Assembly: GCA_038250675.1 (NCBI GenBank)
Contig: JBBSCB010000008.1
Location: 47,714 to 111,713 of the forward strand
DNA length: 64,000 bases
Reading direction: 5' to 3'
From: JAICUF01 sp038250675
Lineage (GTDB): Bacteria; Gemmatimonadota; Gemmatimonadetes; Gemmatimonadales; GWC2-71-9
The position numbers were made by a program, and so were the translations under genes. Below the pieces are notes generated by a model. It was not told the origin of the DNA. It ran no database searches and worked only from the letters and a program-made list of their open reading frames with translations. Position 1 is the stretch's first letter, and each line of letters begins with the position of its first letter. Below, one piece after another: positions 37,485 to 46,839 of the stretch.

Positions 37485-37907
37485 CGAGGGTGGGATCGGG
37501 CGCCGGCTCGTCGGTTTCGACGCCGCTCTCATCGAGCAACTGGTCGCTCGTGAAGATCGGCGCGTTGAGTCGCAGTGCGAGCGCGATGCTGTCGCTCGGC
37601 CGCGCGTCCACCTGGAAGACGTGATCGTCGCGGCGGATCAGCAGCTCGGCGAAGTAGGTGTTTTCCTTGACCGAGCTGATCACGACGCGGCGCAGGTCGC
37701 CGCCCAGCCCCACGATCACCTGCTTGAGCAGATCGTGGGTCAGCGGCCGCGGCGCCTTCACCCCCTGCAGCTCCAGCGCGATCGCACTTGCTTCGGCCGG
37801 TCCGATCCAGATCGGCAGCACGCGCGCGCCGCCCTTTTCCCGAAGGATGACGACCGGCGTGTTGTTGGTCCGGTCGAGGCCGAGGTGTGCGACCGTGACT
37901 TCGAGCA

Positions 37908-37908
<1 letters not shown>
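37417..37908 (-). CDS. DUF151 / bifunctional nuclease family protein
   Basis: 163 residues. The family block is TPVVILREKGGARVLPIWIGPAEASAIALELQGVKAPRPLTHDLL, followed by the RPSDSIALALRL motif at about residues 103-114. DUF151 proteins have been described as bifunctional nucleases (RNase and DNase) in plants and are common but poorly studied in bacteria. The C-terminal 30 residues are acidic. The ATG overlaps the metK stop by one base (TGATG). Confidence 0.88.
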
Positions 37909-39134
<1,226 letters not shown>

Positions 39135-39187
39135 GTCGAATTTTCTCGTGTTGGAAGTAGGATTCCCCGATGCCGGGGGGCGGGAGC

Positions 39188-39217
39188 AAGGTAGCCGAGC
39201 CGGACAGGGGCTGGCAA
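39188..39217 (-). promoter_or_regulatory. Candidate promoter upstream of metK
   Basis: TTGCCA (39217-39212) and TACCTT (39193-39188) are separated by 18 bases on the minus strand. The -35 is a good match and the -10 modest. It lies just past the ptsI stop. A short hairpin (39165-39178) sits between it and metK. Confidence 0.35.
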
Positions 39218-39220
39218 CGG

Positions 39221-40987
39221 CTATGCGTGACCAATTACGCGGAGGTCGACGTAGTCCTTGAGCCCGTCTCGCAACGCTGCGGTGACGTCCTCGGTGTCCG
39301 GTGCGATCAGGGCGTTGGCCGCCGCCTGCCGCGCCGCTGTCTCGGGTACGGTGCGCAGGATCCACTTGATGAGCGGAATGGCCGGTGGCGCCACGCTCAG
39401 GCGGCGGTAGCCCAGCCCCAGCAGCAGCACCGCGCCCAGCGGATCCGACGCCATCTCGCCGCAGACGCTCACCGGCAGCCCGCGCTCCTCCCCCACACGC
39501 CGCACCGTGTCGAGCTGCCGGACGATGGACGGGTGGAACGGCGTGAACCGCGCCGCCAGCCGGGCGTTGCCGCGGTCCACCGCCATGGTGTACTGCGTCA
39601 GGTCGTTGGTGCCGACGCTGAAGAAGGCGCAGACGTCGGCCAGCATGTCGGCGATCACGACGGCGGCCGGAGTCTCGATCATGACGCCAACCGGCACCGT
39701 GGCCGCGGCACGGACCCCGGCCTCCCGGAGCGCCGCCGCCTCTTCGGCCAGCATCTCCCGAGTGCGGCGCACTTCGTCGACCCGGGTCACCAGCGGCAGC
39801 ATGAGCTGCACGTCACGCCCAACCGCCGCGCGGAGGACCGCGCGCAGCTGGGCCCGGAAGAGTTCCGGTCGGTCGAGACAGACCCGGATCGAGCGCCAGC
39901 CGAGAAACGGGTTGGCCTCGGGCAGCGCCTTGAACGCCGCCGGGAACTTGTCTCCCCCGAGATCGTAGCTGCGGATGACCACCGGATGGCCGCCGAACGC
40001 CGAGGCTACCCGCTGGAAGTACGCCGCCTGCTCGTCCTCGGTGGGCATCGTGGCGCGACCGGTGACCAGGAACTCGGTGCGCAGCAATCCGACCCCTTCC
40101 GCGCCGTGGCGGACTGCGCCCTCGATCTCGTCGGGAAGGTCCACGTTGCCCATCAGCATGACGCGGGTGCCGTCCGGTGTCTCCGCCGGCTGGTCGAGCA
40201 CCGCCTCAAGCTGCATCTCGAACCGCTGGCGCCGGCTGACGCGGGCCCGGGCATCCTCAAGCTGCATGCGGGTGGGCTCGAGCACCACCGTCCCGCTCTG
40301 TCCATCGAGCAGCAGCATCGTCCCGTTGCGGATCTCGTCGAGCGCACCGCTCAGCCCCATCACGGCCGGGATGCCCAGCGAGTGGGCCAGAATCGCCGCG
40401 TGCGATGTGTTGGTCCCCTCTTCGCTGATCAGTCCCACCACATGCTCCCGGTCGAGCTGGACCGTCAGTCCCGGCGCCAACTCGTGGGCCACCACCACCA
40501 CCTGCTCGTCCGCGGGGATGGACCAGAGCTCTTCCTCCTTGCGGCCCATGAGCCGGTGGAGCATGCGCATCTGGATCGCGTGCAGATCGGCGAGGCGGTC
40601 GCGGAGCTGCGCGCTGCCCGAGGCCGAAAACATCTGGCGCAGCTCGAGCGCCTTGAACTCGTAGGCCGTCTCCGCACCCAGCTGATTGTCGCGGATCAGG
40701 TGCTCCACCGACGCGAGGAAGTCGGTGTCCTGCGCCATCAGGATCTGGGCGTCGAAGATCCGCGACTCCTCGGGGCCGGCGCGCTCCAGCGCGCGCCGAC
40801 CCAGCTTGGTCAGGTGCGCCACCACCACCCGGACGGCAGCGTGCAGCCGGCGCACCTCGCCATCCACCTCGCCGGGCCGCACCGTGCGGTCGGGGACTTC
40901 GGGAAAGTCGAGCCGGATGACGAGGGCGGGCGCCCACGCCACGCCGGGCGAGACGCCAATGCCGCGAAGCGAGCGCGATTCGGTCAC
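39221..40987 (-). CDS. ptsI: Phosphoenolpyruvate-protein phosphotransferase (enzyme I)
   Basis: 588 residues. The phosphorylated histidine is His196 in GTNTSHAAILAHSLGIPA. The PEP-binding domain has EGVGLLRTEFLV, then GVMIETPAAVVIADMLADVCAFFSVGTNDLTQYTMAVDRGN, and the conserved cysteine in VSVCGEMASDP. Enzyme I passes phosphate from PEP to HPr. GTG at 40987 overlaps the ptsH stop (GTGA), giving the usual N-terminus RGIGVSPGVAWA. It is the last gene of the long fmdB-to-PTS run. Confidence 0.96.
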   Translation of the reverse strand: MTESRSLRGIGVSPGVAWAPALVIRLDFPEVPDRTVRPGEVDGEVRRLHAAVRVVVAHLTKLGRRALERAGPEESRIFDAQILMAQDTDFLASVEHLIRDNQLGAETAYEFKALELRQMFSASGSAQLRDRLADLHAIQMRMLHRLMGRKEEELWSIPADEQVVVVAHELAPGLTVQLDREHVVGLISEEGTNTSHAAILAHSLGIPAVMGLSGALDEIRNGTMLLLDGQSGTVVLEPTRMQLEDARARVSRRQRFEMQLEAVLDQPAETPDGTRVMLMGNVDLPDEIEGAVRHGAEGVGLLRTEFLVTGRATMPTEDEQAAYFQRVASAFGGHPVVIRSYDLGGDKFPAAFKALPEANPFLGWRSIRVCLDRPELFRAQLRAVLRAAVGRDVQLMLPLVTRVDEVRRTREMLAEEAAALREAGVRAAATVPVGVMIETPAAVVIADMLADVCAFFSVGTNDLTQYTMAVDRGNARLAARFTPFHPSIVRQLDTVRRVGEERGLPVSVCGEMASDPLGAVLLLGLGYRRLSVAPPAIPLIKWILRTVPETAARQAAANALIAPDTEDVTAALRDGLKDYVDLRVIGHA

Positions 40988-41250
40988 GACTCGCCGAATC
41001 CCTGCGCCACCAGCGCAACCAGCGCCTCGACCGCCTGCTCGGCGTCGGGACCGTCGGCGGTGATGCTGACCGCGCTGCCGCACTCGGCCGCCAGCATCAT
41101 CACCCCCATGATGCTCTTGGCGTTGACCGCCATGCCGTCCTTGCCGATCCGGATCTCGGCGGTAAAGGTGTTGGCGAGCCGCACGATCTGCGCCGCCGGC
41201 CGCGCATGGAGGCCGAGTGGGTTGACGATCTGCGCTTCCCGCTCGGTCAT
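40984..41250 (-). CDS. ptsH: Phosphocarrier protein HPr
   Basis: 88 residues. His15 is in GLHARPAA and Ser46 in NAKSIMGVMML, at exactly the standard positions. His15 receives phosphate from enzyme I; Ser46 is the target of HPr kinase, encoded at 43510. The presence of both sites implies a working regulatory switch. ATG at 41250 overlaps the IID stop, and the ptsI GTG overlaps its own stop. Confidence 0.96.
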   Translation of the reverse strand: MTEREAQIVNPLGLHARPAAQIVRLANTFTAEIRIGKDGMAVNAKSIMGVMMLAAECGSAVSITADGPDAEQAVEALVALVAQGFGES

Positions 41251-41993
41251 GCGATCACCCAGTGAAGAAACAGCGTGGCGCCGAGCGCCAGGAGCCCAAA
41301 GCGCGATGCGGTGAACCGGGCACCGAACCAGCGCGCCAGCAGCAGCCCGATCAGGGCGAGGACGGCGGCAGCGGCGACCCCGCGCGATCCGAACGGGCGC
41401 AGCAGCCAGCCCGCCACCAGCGGCACCGCCAGTCCAACGGCGAAGGCCGCCACCCCCGCCACCCGTGTCGCGGTCCGGGGCAGTGCCGACGCCGTGATGG
41501 CGCTGCCCACACGCATGCCCGTCGCGAGCCCGGTGCGGAGGCCCCACGCCGTCACGGCGAGACGGCAGACGTTGAACACCAGCAGAAACGCCACCACCGC
41601 CACCCACCCGGCCCCCAGCGCGATGGCCGCCAGCGCGGCGCCCAGCGTGGCCGGCACCAGCCCGGCCCAGAACAGCCCGTCACCCAGCGCACCCAGCGGA
41701 CCCGAAAGCGCGGTGCGGAGGCGGGCGACCTGTTCGCCGGCCACGCCGTCGTACTCCGCGCGCACCGACGCGCCGAGCGCCAGGCCGGCGAGGTAGGGAT
41801 TGGCATTGAAGAACTCGGCCGAGCGGACGACCGCCTCGGTATGGCGCAGCGGGTCGGCCGTCTTCAGGTCCTCAAGCAGCGGCTCCGCCGCGTAGCCCAT
41901 CCCCACTCCCTGCATGCGCTCGTAGTTCCAGCTCCCCTGGACCGCCAGCAACCGGAGCAGCGCACGGAACCGGCCGGTCACCCGATGCTCCAT
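41247..41993 (-). CDS. PTS mannose-class subunit IID
   Basis: 248 residues. The N-terminal soluble part holds the IID pattern QGSWNYERMQGVGMGYAAEPLLEDL, and the region FFNANPYLAGLALGA is typical of EIID-Man proteins. The C-terminal part has several membrane segments. IID forms the translocator with IIC. It is shorter than the 270-280 residues of the enterobacterial protein. The gene overlaps IIC by 16 bases. Confidence 0.88.
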   Translation of the reverse strand: MEHRVTGRFRALLRLLAVQGSWNYERMQGVGMGYAAEPLLEDLKTADPLRHTEAVVRSAEFFNANPYLAGLALGASVRAEYDGVAGEQVARLRTALSGPLGALGDGLFWAGLVPATLGAALAAIALGAGWVAVVAFLLVFNVCRLAVTAWGLRTGLATGMRVGSAITASALPRTATRVAGVAAFAVGLAVPLVAGWLLRPFGSRGVAAAAVLALIGLLLARWFGARFTASRFGLLALGATLFLHWVIA

Positions 41994-42670
41994 GCGAGGG
42001 TGGCGAGCCCGAGCCCGGCGGCGCCGCCCACCGCAAGCCAGCGCAGGCGGGCGCCGGTGCCCGCGCCGCGGATGGCGCCGCCCAGCGCCGACGCGGCCCC
42101 CGCGCCGATGGCCGCCAGCGTCAGCGCGGCGGCCGTGTCGCGATCGAGGCGGAGCCGTCCGTCGAGCAGCCAGGCCACCGCCAGTCCCGCCGCCGTCAGG
42201 ACCAGCGCGCGCGCGGCGTCGCGCACCATGCAGATGTATTGGATGCGATGAATGGCCCCGGCATCACCGGCGCGGAGCGCGGCGGCGCGGCGCTGGGTGG
42301 TGCGCGCGTTCCGGTGGCGCAGCCAGCGGAGCGACCACCCTCCCACGGTAGCCACCACCAGCCCCAGGCCGGTGGCGACGCCCAGACTCAGCTCCCACGG
42401 CGCGTGAGCACTGACGGCGGTCGCGGCCACGGCCCCCGGCCCGTAGTCGGGGTACCGCACCGCCCCGACCGGCAGCACATCGAGCGCAAAGAGCTCGAGG
42501 ACCGCGCCGACGCGGAGCCCGGCTTCGATGTCGCCGAGCAGCCAGCCGGCCACCGTCGCGGCGACGATCGGGCGGGCGAGCATGGCCTGCGGCACGCTGA
42601 CCAGGTCGAGGCCCGCGACGGTGCCCCAGACCAGGAGCGCCGCGATCACGACGAGCCCGTCGGCGGTCAC
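41978..42670 (-). CDS. PTS mannose-class subunit IIC
   Basis: About 230 residues and strongly hydrophobic. The N-terminal region AGLDLVSVPQAMLARPIVAATVAGWLLGDIEAGLRVGAVLELFALDVLPVGAVRYPDYG matches the EIIC-sorbose/mannose family, including the conserved charged residues in the membrane. GTG at 42670 overlaps the IIB stop (GTGA); the longer frame is a shadow. It is shorter than typical IIC (about 260). The sugar is unknown. Confidence 0.85.
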   Translation of the reverse strand: MTADGLVVIAALLVWGTVAGLDLVSVPQAMLARPIVAATVAGWLLGDIEAGLRVGAVLELFALDVLPVGAVRYPDYGPGAVAATAVSAHAPWELSLGVATGLGLVVATVGGWSLRWLRHRNARTTQRRAAALRAGDAGAIHRIQYICMVRDAARALVLTAAGLAVAWLLDGRLRLDRDTAAALTLAAIGAGAASALGGAIRGAGTGARLRWLAVGGAAGLGLATLAWSIG

Positions 42671-43143
42671 GCGAGCCCGCCGACGCCGACCGGGACGGCC
42701 GACGGCACATCCTGCGCCGTCAGGTCGGCGCCGCGGCTGGCCAGGTCCAGGAGCAGCTGGTATTCGTCGGGACTGAGATAGATGTATGGCAGCCGCTCGG
42801 TCCGGCCCGGGCGGTGGTGAATCCCGCCCAGATTGACGTGCCCGACGGCCGCCGGATCGGCGTCGCGCAATCGGACCATCGCGGGGAGGTCGCCGGTGAG
42901 CAGCATCGTGCGCCGGGCGTCCTCCCGCCATTCGCCCAGGTGACCCACCGCGCCGCTCACGCTGGCAAAGACGACGTCGATCCCCTCGGGCACCGCCATG
43001 CGATAGAGGTCCTGCTCCCAGCCGTTGGCCGCGACTTCGTCGTCGACCAGCACGATGCGGGTGGCCCCCAGCGGCCGTCCCCACCCGATCACCACCTGGC
43101 CGTGGATAAGGCGATCGTCGACGCGCGAGAGGACGACCGGCAT
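42667..43143 (-). CDS. PTS mannose-class subunit IIB
   Basis: 158 residues. The phosphorylated His14 lies in RVDDRLIHGQVVIGWG, the standard IIB-Man motif. The rest matches the family (TRIVLVDDEVAANGWEQDLYRMAVPEGIDV). IIB takes phosphate from IIA and passes it to the sugar during transport. ATG at 43143 is used (TGATG with IIA); a GTG one codon earlier is equally possible. Confidence 0.92.
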   Translation of the reverse strand: MPVVLSRVDDRLIHGQVVIGWGRPLGATRIVLVDDEVAANGWEQDLYRMAVPEGIDVVFASVSGAVGHLGEWREDARRTMLLTGDLPAMVRLRDADPAAVGHVNLGGIHHRPGRTERLPYIYLSPDEYQLLLDLASRGADLTAQDVPSAVPVGVGGLA

Positions 43144-43517
43144 CACGGAATCCGGATGGCCCGCCCGCCGCTCGATGCCGCGTGGTCGGCGGCATCCGCC
43201 GGCGGCAGGGAGCGGTGAAACACGAAGTCCACGAGCATGGCGAGATTGACGCCGGTGACGACCCGCACGTCAGTCCGCTCCCGCAAACGGCGCAGCGTGG
43301 CGATCAGGCACGACCCGCTGGCCATGTCCACGAAGACGACCGCGGGGCCGTCGCCGACGGCCGCGACGATCCGCTCCTCCAGCGAGTTTCGGTCACATCC
43401 GGTATTGGTCACCGGGACCAGCGCGCCGGTCAGCCCGCTGATCTGCTCCACCGCATCCACCAGCGCCGCGGCGACCGAGCCATGGCAGACGACGACGCCG
43501 TGCAGCGGCTCACTCAT
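43143..43517 (-). CDS. PTS mannose-class subunit IIA
   Basis: 124 residues. The active histidine is His12 in GVVVCHGSVAAALVDAVEQI. The later VVFVDMASGSCLIATLRRLRE and TGVNLAMLVDFVFHR match the EIIA-Man fold. ATG at 43517 overlaps the hprK stop by eight bases. The order hprK, IIA, IIB, IIC, IID, HPr, EI gives a complete phosphorelay in one run. Confidence 0.92.
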   Translation of the reverse strand: MSEPLHGVVVCHGSVAAALVDAVEQISGLTGALVPVTNTGCDRNSLEERIVAAVGDGPAVVFVDMASGSCLIATLRRLRERTDVRVVTGVNLAMLVDFVFHRSLPPADAADHAASSGGRAIRIP

Positions 43518-44472
43518 AGTCGTTCTGGAGGTACTCGCGCACACCCCGCTGCTCCTTCATGCGCTTGATGAGCCGTTCGTTGAAGGCGGCCGCAACGTCG
43601 ACGCCGGAGTAGCGCAGCAGGTGCATCATGGCCACGACCTCGGAGATCACCGTGATGTTCTTGCCGGGGTTGAGCGGCACCACCATCCGCGGTACCGACA
43701 CGCCGAGGATCACCGTCTCCTGGTGCGTGAGGCCGGTCCGCTCGGCGTCCTTCGTGGTTTCCCAGTCCTCCAGCTGCACCACCACTTCGATGCGCTTCTG
43801 CTGTCGCACCGAGCGCACGCCGAACAGTGCGGGGATGTCGATCAGCCCGATACCCCGGATCTCCATGTGGTGCCCGGCCAGCTCGTGTCCGCGCCCGATG
43901 AGCACGTCGGTGCCGCGGCGGGTGACCTGGACCACGTCGTCCGCCACCAGGCGGTGGCCGCGCTCGACGAGATCGAGCACACACTCGCTCTTGCCGATCC
44001 CGGACCGCCCGACAAAGAGCAGCCCCACGCCGTAGACGTCCGCCAGCGAGCCGTGCAGCGTCGTTCGCGGCGCAAACGCGTCCTCCACGATCGGCTTGAT
44101 CAGCCGGTAGAACTCCGCCGTCTTGAGCGGCGTCCGCAGCACCGGCACGCCGCGCTGGCGCGCCAGCTCAAGTAGCTCCGCCGGCGCCTCCTGCCCCTTG
44201 GTCACGAACACCACCGGCAGCTCGAACGCAAAGAAGTGCTCGAGCGCCCGCTGCCGCTGCTCCGCGGAGAGGCCACCCAGATAGGTAATCTCGGTCTCGC
44301 CGAAGACGTGCAGGCGGTTAGGCGCAAAGCGCCCAGTATATCCGGCCAGCGCGAGGCCGGGGCTGGCGACTTCCGCATCCGTCAGCGCGCGGTCGAGCCC
44401 CTGGTCGCCGGTCAGGATCTCGAGTTGCAGCGCCGCGCCGCGGCGGCTGAGAAAGTCGCGCAGCCGGAGCAT
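43510..44472 (-). CDS. hprK: HPr kinase/phosphorylase
   Basis: 320 residues. The N-terminal domain is followed by a kinase domain with Walker A GRSGIGKSE (about 155-163) and the HprK signature MEIRGIGLIDI (about 203-213). HprK phosphorylates or dephosphorylates Ser46 of HPr depending on the energy state. ATG at 44472 is preferred over a TTG at 44475. The encoded HPr keeps Ser46, so the target is present. Confidence 0.95.
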   Translation of the reverse strand: MLRLRDFLSRRGAALQLEILTGDQGLDRALTDAEVASPGLALAGYTGRFAPNRLHVFGETEITYLGGLSAEQRQRALEHFFAFELPVVFVTKGQEAPAELLELARQRGVPVLRTPLKTAEFYRLIKPIVEDAFAPRTTLHGSLADVYGVGLLFVGRSGIGKSECVLDLVERGHRLVADDVVQVTRRGTDVLIGRGHELAGHHMEIRGIGLIDIPALFGVRSVRQQKRIEVVVQLEDWETTKDAERTGLTHQETVILGVSVPRMVVPLNPGKNITVISEVVAMMHLLRYSGVDVAAAFNERLIKRMKEQRGVREYLQNDYE

Positions 44473-44792
44473 CAAACCGGCTTCAGCGCCGGCGCGGCGT
44501 GGCGCGCGTCGCGAACCCGGCCGGCCGCACGGGCCACCTGGGTCTTGAGCTTGTCCTCCGCGCGATCGAGCGCAGTCCGATGGTCCGGCCCTTCGGCGGT
44601 GGCGACGAACAGCTCGCCAGCGGCCACGTGCAGCCGAAGCTCGACCGTACTGCGATCACCCTCCACGTCGAACACCACCGCCGTGTCCATCGGCCGCGCC
44701 GCGAGCGATCCCACGCGCTCGAGCACGGTCATGGCGCGGTCGCGCAGGGCGTCGGAGATCTCGCAGTGCCGGGCCGTGATGACTGGATCCAT
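44472..44792 (-). CDS. hpf: Ribosome hibernation promoting factor, short form
   Basis: 106 residues, the short HPF/RaiA form without the C-terminal dimerisation domain. The pattern ISDALRDRAMTVLERVGSLAARPMDTAVVF and the later VELRLHVAAGELFVATAEGPDHRTALDRAEDKLKTQVAR are typical. It binds the small subunit and stalls translation in starvation. It is next to hprK, as hpf is next to PTS genes in other phyla, and overlaps hprK by one base. Confidence 0.88.
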   Translation of the reverse strand: MDPVITARHCEISDALRDRAMTVLERVGSLAARPMDTAVVFDVEGDRSTVELRLHVAAGELFVATAEGPDHRTALDRAEDKLKTQVARAAGRVRDARHAAPALKPV

Positions 44793-44807
44793 CGTATGCC
44801 TCCTCGC

Positions 44808-45929
44808 TCAGCGCGGAGCCGAGCTCGAGATGATGTCGTGCAGATGTCGTTCAGTGTCGGCCGCCGCCGCGTCCCACGTCAGCGTCCCGGCGAAGCGGCG
44901 GGCCGCGAGGCCAAGCCGTTCCACCAGCGGCGGGTCCTGCGCCAGGGTGAGCATGCGCGCAGCCAGCGCGTCGGCGTCGCCGTGGGGCACCAGGTAGCCC
45001 GTGGTGCCGTCCCGGACCGAGTCCCGCAGGCCCGGGCTGTCCGAGGCCAGCGACGGTGTCCCGCATGCCGCCGCCTCGATCACCGTGATGCCCCATCCCT
45101 CCTTGGGTGAAGGAAACACGTTCGCCCATGTCGAGCGCAACAGCCGGAGCTTCCGGTCCTCGGTGACGAAGCCGTGAAAGGTGACGGCATCGGCGAGCGC
45201 CAGCTCCCGGGTCAGCCGCTCGAGCACCGGCCGCATCTCGCCGCTGCCGGCGATGTCCAGCCGGAGCTCAGGGCGTGCGCGACGCGCGAGCGCCAGCGCG
45301 CGGATCGCCACGTCCACTCCTTTGTACCGCTTGAGGCGACCGATGTACAGGAACGACGGCGGCGCCGTGCGGCCCACCGCCGGATCGGGCGCGTAGTGCC
45401 GCGAGTCCACGCCCGGGTGAATCACCCGGATCCTGCCCGCCGGAATTCCGCGCGCAATCAGGTCGTCACGCGTGCTCTCGCTGATGGCGTGGAACCCCGC
45501 GCGCCGGTAGCCGCGCGCCAGCGGGCGCTCCGCCATCCAGACCGTGGCCGCCAGCGGCCAGGGCGCTTCGTGAAAGACGGTGTCGCCAAAGAGGTGCGGT
45601 ATGATGACGCAGAACGGCAGCCGCGTCAGCCCGGCCAGAAAGAGCGGCACCTTGTTAATGTCCTCGACGACGATGTCCGGCGTCTCGGCCATCAGCGCGC
45701 GCCGCACCGCCGAGCGCCCGAGCACGGCGAAGCTGTTGCGGGTCCCGACGCGCTCGACCTCGATCCCCTGCGCCGTCGCCCGCCGTTCCGCACCCAACCA
45801 TCCGGAGCAGACGAGCCGCACCCGGTGGCCCCGCGCCACCAGCCGGCTCAAGATCTCGAACAGGTGGATCTCGGCGCCGCCGGCCTGGGGATTGGCGCGG
45901 TCCTGCCAGTTGACGACGAGGATGTTCAC
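44808..45929 (-). CDS. GT4-family glycosyltransferase
   Basis: 373 residues. It starts VNILVVNWQDRANPQAGGAEIHLFE, with the glycine loop of GT-B enzymes, and carries the donor motif PSPKEGWGITVIEAAACGTPSLAS in the C-terminal half. Such enzymes build capsule, LPS or glycolipid sugars. The substrate is unknown. GTG at 45929 is chosen because it begins the GT-B fold; the longer frame overlaps nusB as a shadow. It sits between nusB and hpf without functional relation. Confidence 0.85.
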   Translation of the reverse strand: MNILVVNWQDRANPQAGGAEIHLFEILSRLVARGHRVRLVCSGWLGAERRATAQGIEVERVGTRNSFAVLGRSAVRRALMAETPDIVVEDINKVPLFLAGLTRLPFCVIIPHLFGDTVFHEAPWPLAATVWMAERPLARGYRRAGFHAISESTRDDLIARGIPAGRIRVIHPGVDSRHYAPDPAVGRTAPPSFLYIGRLKRYKGVDVAIRALALARRARPELRLDIAGSGEMRPVLERLTRELALADAVTFHGFVTEDRKLRLLRSTWANVFPSPKEGWGITVIEAAACGTPSLASDSPGLRDSVRDGTTGYLVPHGDADALAARMLTLAQDPPLVERLGLAARRFAGTLTWDAAAADTERHLHDIISSSAPR

Positions 45930-45954
45930 CGGGCGGCCTCCCGGCCACCGATCC

Positions 45955-46368
45955 TCACAGGCGACCCAGCGCGTGGGCCACCCGGTCCAGCACCCCATTG
46001 ACGAAGGGCGCGGACTTGGCGCCGCCAAACCACTGCGCCAGGCGTACCGCTTCGTCGAGCACCACCTTGGGTGGCACGTCGGCGTCGCTCAGCTCCTGGA
46101 TCGCAATGCGGAGGATGTTGCGCTCGATCACGCCGATCCGGGAGATCCGCCAATTTTCGGCGGCCACCGAGGTTTCCCGGTCGAGTGCCTCGACATTGGC
46201 GATGACGCGCGCCGCCAGCTCCTCGGCAAAATCGAGCACCAGTGGTGCGGGACCGGTGAGGCGCGCTACGCCCCGCGAGATCGTCTCGAGCGCGTGGCCG
46301 TCCTGGATCTCCCATGCGTACAGCAGCTGCAGCGCTCGCGCGCGCCCACGAGTCTCAAGCCGAAGCAT
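45955..46368 (-). CDS. nusB: Transcription antitermination factor NusB
   Basis: 137 residues. The N-terminal helix RGRARALQLLYAWEIQDG and the C-terminal block VPPKVVLDEAVRLAQWFGGAKSAPFVNGVLDRVA are diagnostic of NusB. NusB with S10 promotes antitermination on rRNA operons. ATG at 46368 overlaps the end of ribH by 14 bases. The ribH-nusB pairing is conserved in many bacteria. Confidence 0.95.
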   Translation of the reverse strand: MLRLETRGRARALQLLYAWEIQDGHALETISRGVARLTGPAPLVLDFAEELAARVIANVEALDRETSVAAENWRISRIGVIERNILRIAIQELSDADVPPKVVLDEAVRLAQWFGGAKSAPFVNGVLDRVAHALGRL

Positions 46369-46834
46369 CGGTCCCCCGGAGCTGCGCCAGCACATCGGCC
46401 GCACTGAGTGCCGCTTCCGCCGCCTCGTAGCCCTTGTTGCCGGCACTGCCTCCGGCCCGGTCGGTGGCCTGCTCCAGCGAATCCACCGTCAGCAGGCCAA
46501 AACCGACCGGCAGCGCGTGGCGCAACGCCACCTCACCGAGTCCGCGCGCGGCTTCGCCGGCTACGAAGTCGAAGTGCGGGGTGTCGCCCCGGATGACCGC
46601 GCCCAGCGCAATCAGGCAGGCATAGCGGCCGGTGCCGGCGGCGGCGGCGGCGGCCACCGGGAGCTCGAACGCGCCGGCCACCCAGATGGTATCTGCCGCC
46701 TCCTCGGTCACGCCCGCCTCGAGCAGGCACGCGCGCGCGCCGGCCAGGAGGCGCGTGGTCACGAGCTCGTTGCAGCGGGCGACGAGGATCGCCACCCGTC
46801 CGGACGGACGCGGACGACCGGAGTACTCGGGCAT
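46355..46834 (-). CDS. ribH: 6,7-dimethyl-8-ribityllumazine synthase
   Basis: 159 residues. Motifs are VAILVARCNELVTTRLLAGA and IWVAGAFELPVAA, then LIALGAVIRGDTPHFDFVAGEAARG (catalytic His in the HFDFV region). It joins the ribityl pyrimidine and the four-carbon unit to make the lumazine that riboflavin synthase uses. A seven-alanine run follows the ELPV motif. It follows ribBA by five bases. Confidence 0.95.
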   Translation of the reverse strand: MPEYSGRPRPSGRVAILVARCNELVTTRLLAGARACLLEAGVTEEAADTIWVAGAFELPVAAAAAAGTGRYACLIALGAVIRGDTPHFDFVAGEAARGLGEVALRHALPVGFGLLTVDSLEQATDRAGGSAGNKGYEAAEAALSAADVLAQLRGTDASA

Positions 46835-46839
46835 GACGC

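Noticed and set aside
39135..39220. A SAM-sensing riboswitch before metK
   Set aside because: The 86 bases show no conserved SAM or SAH aptamer blocks; only a short CCCCG/CGGGG hairpin is visible.
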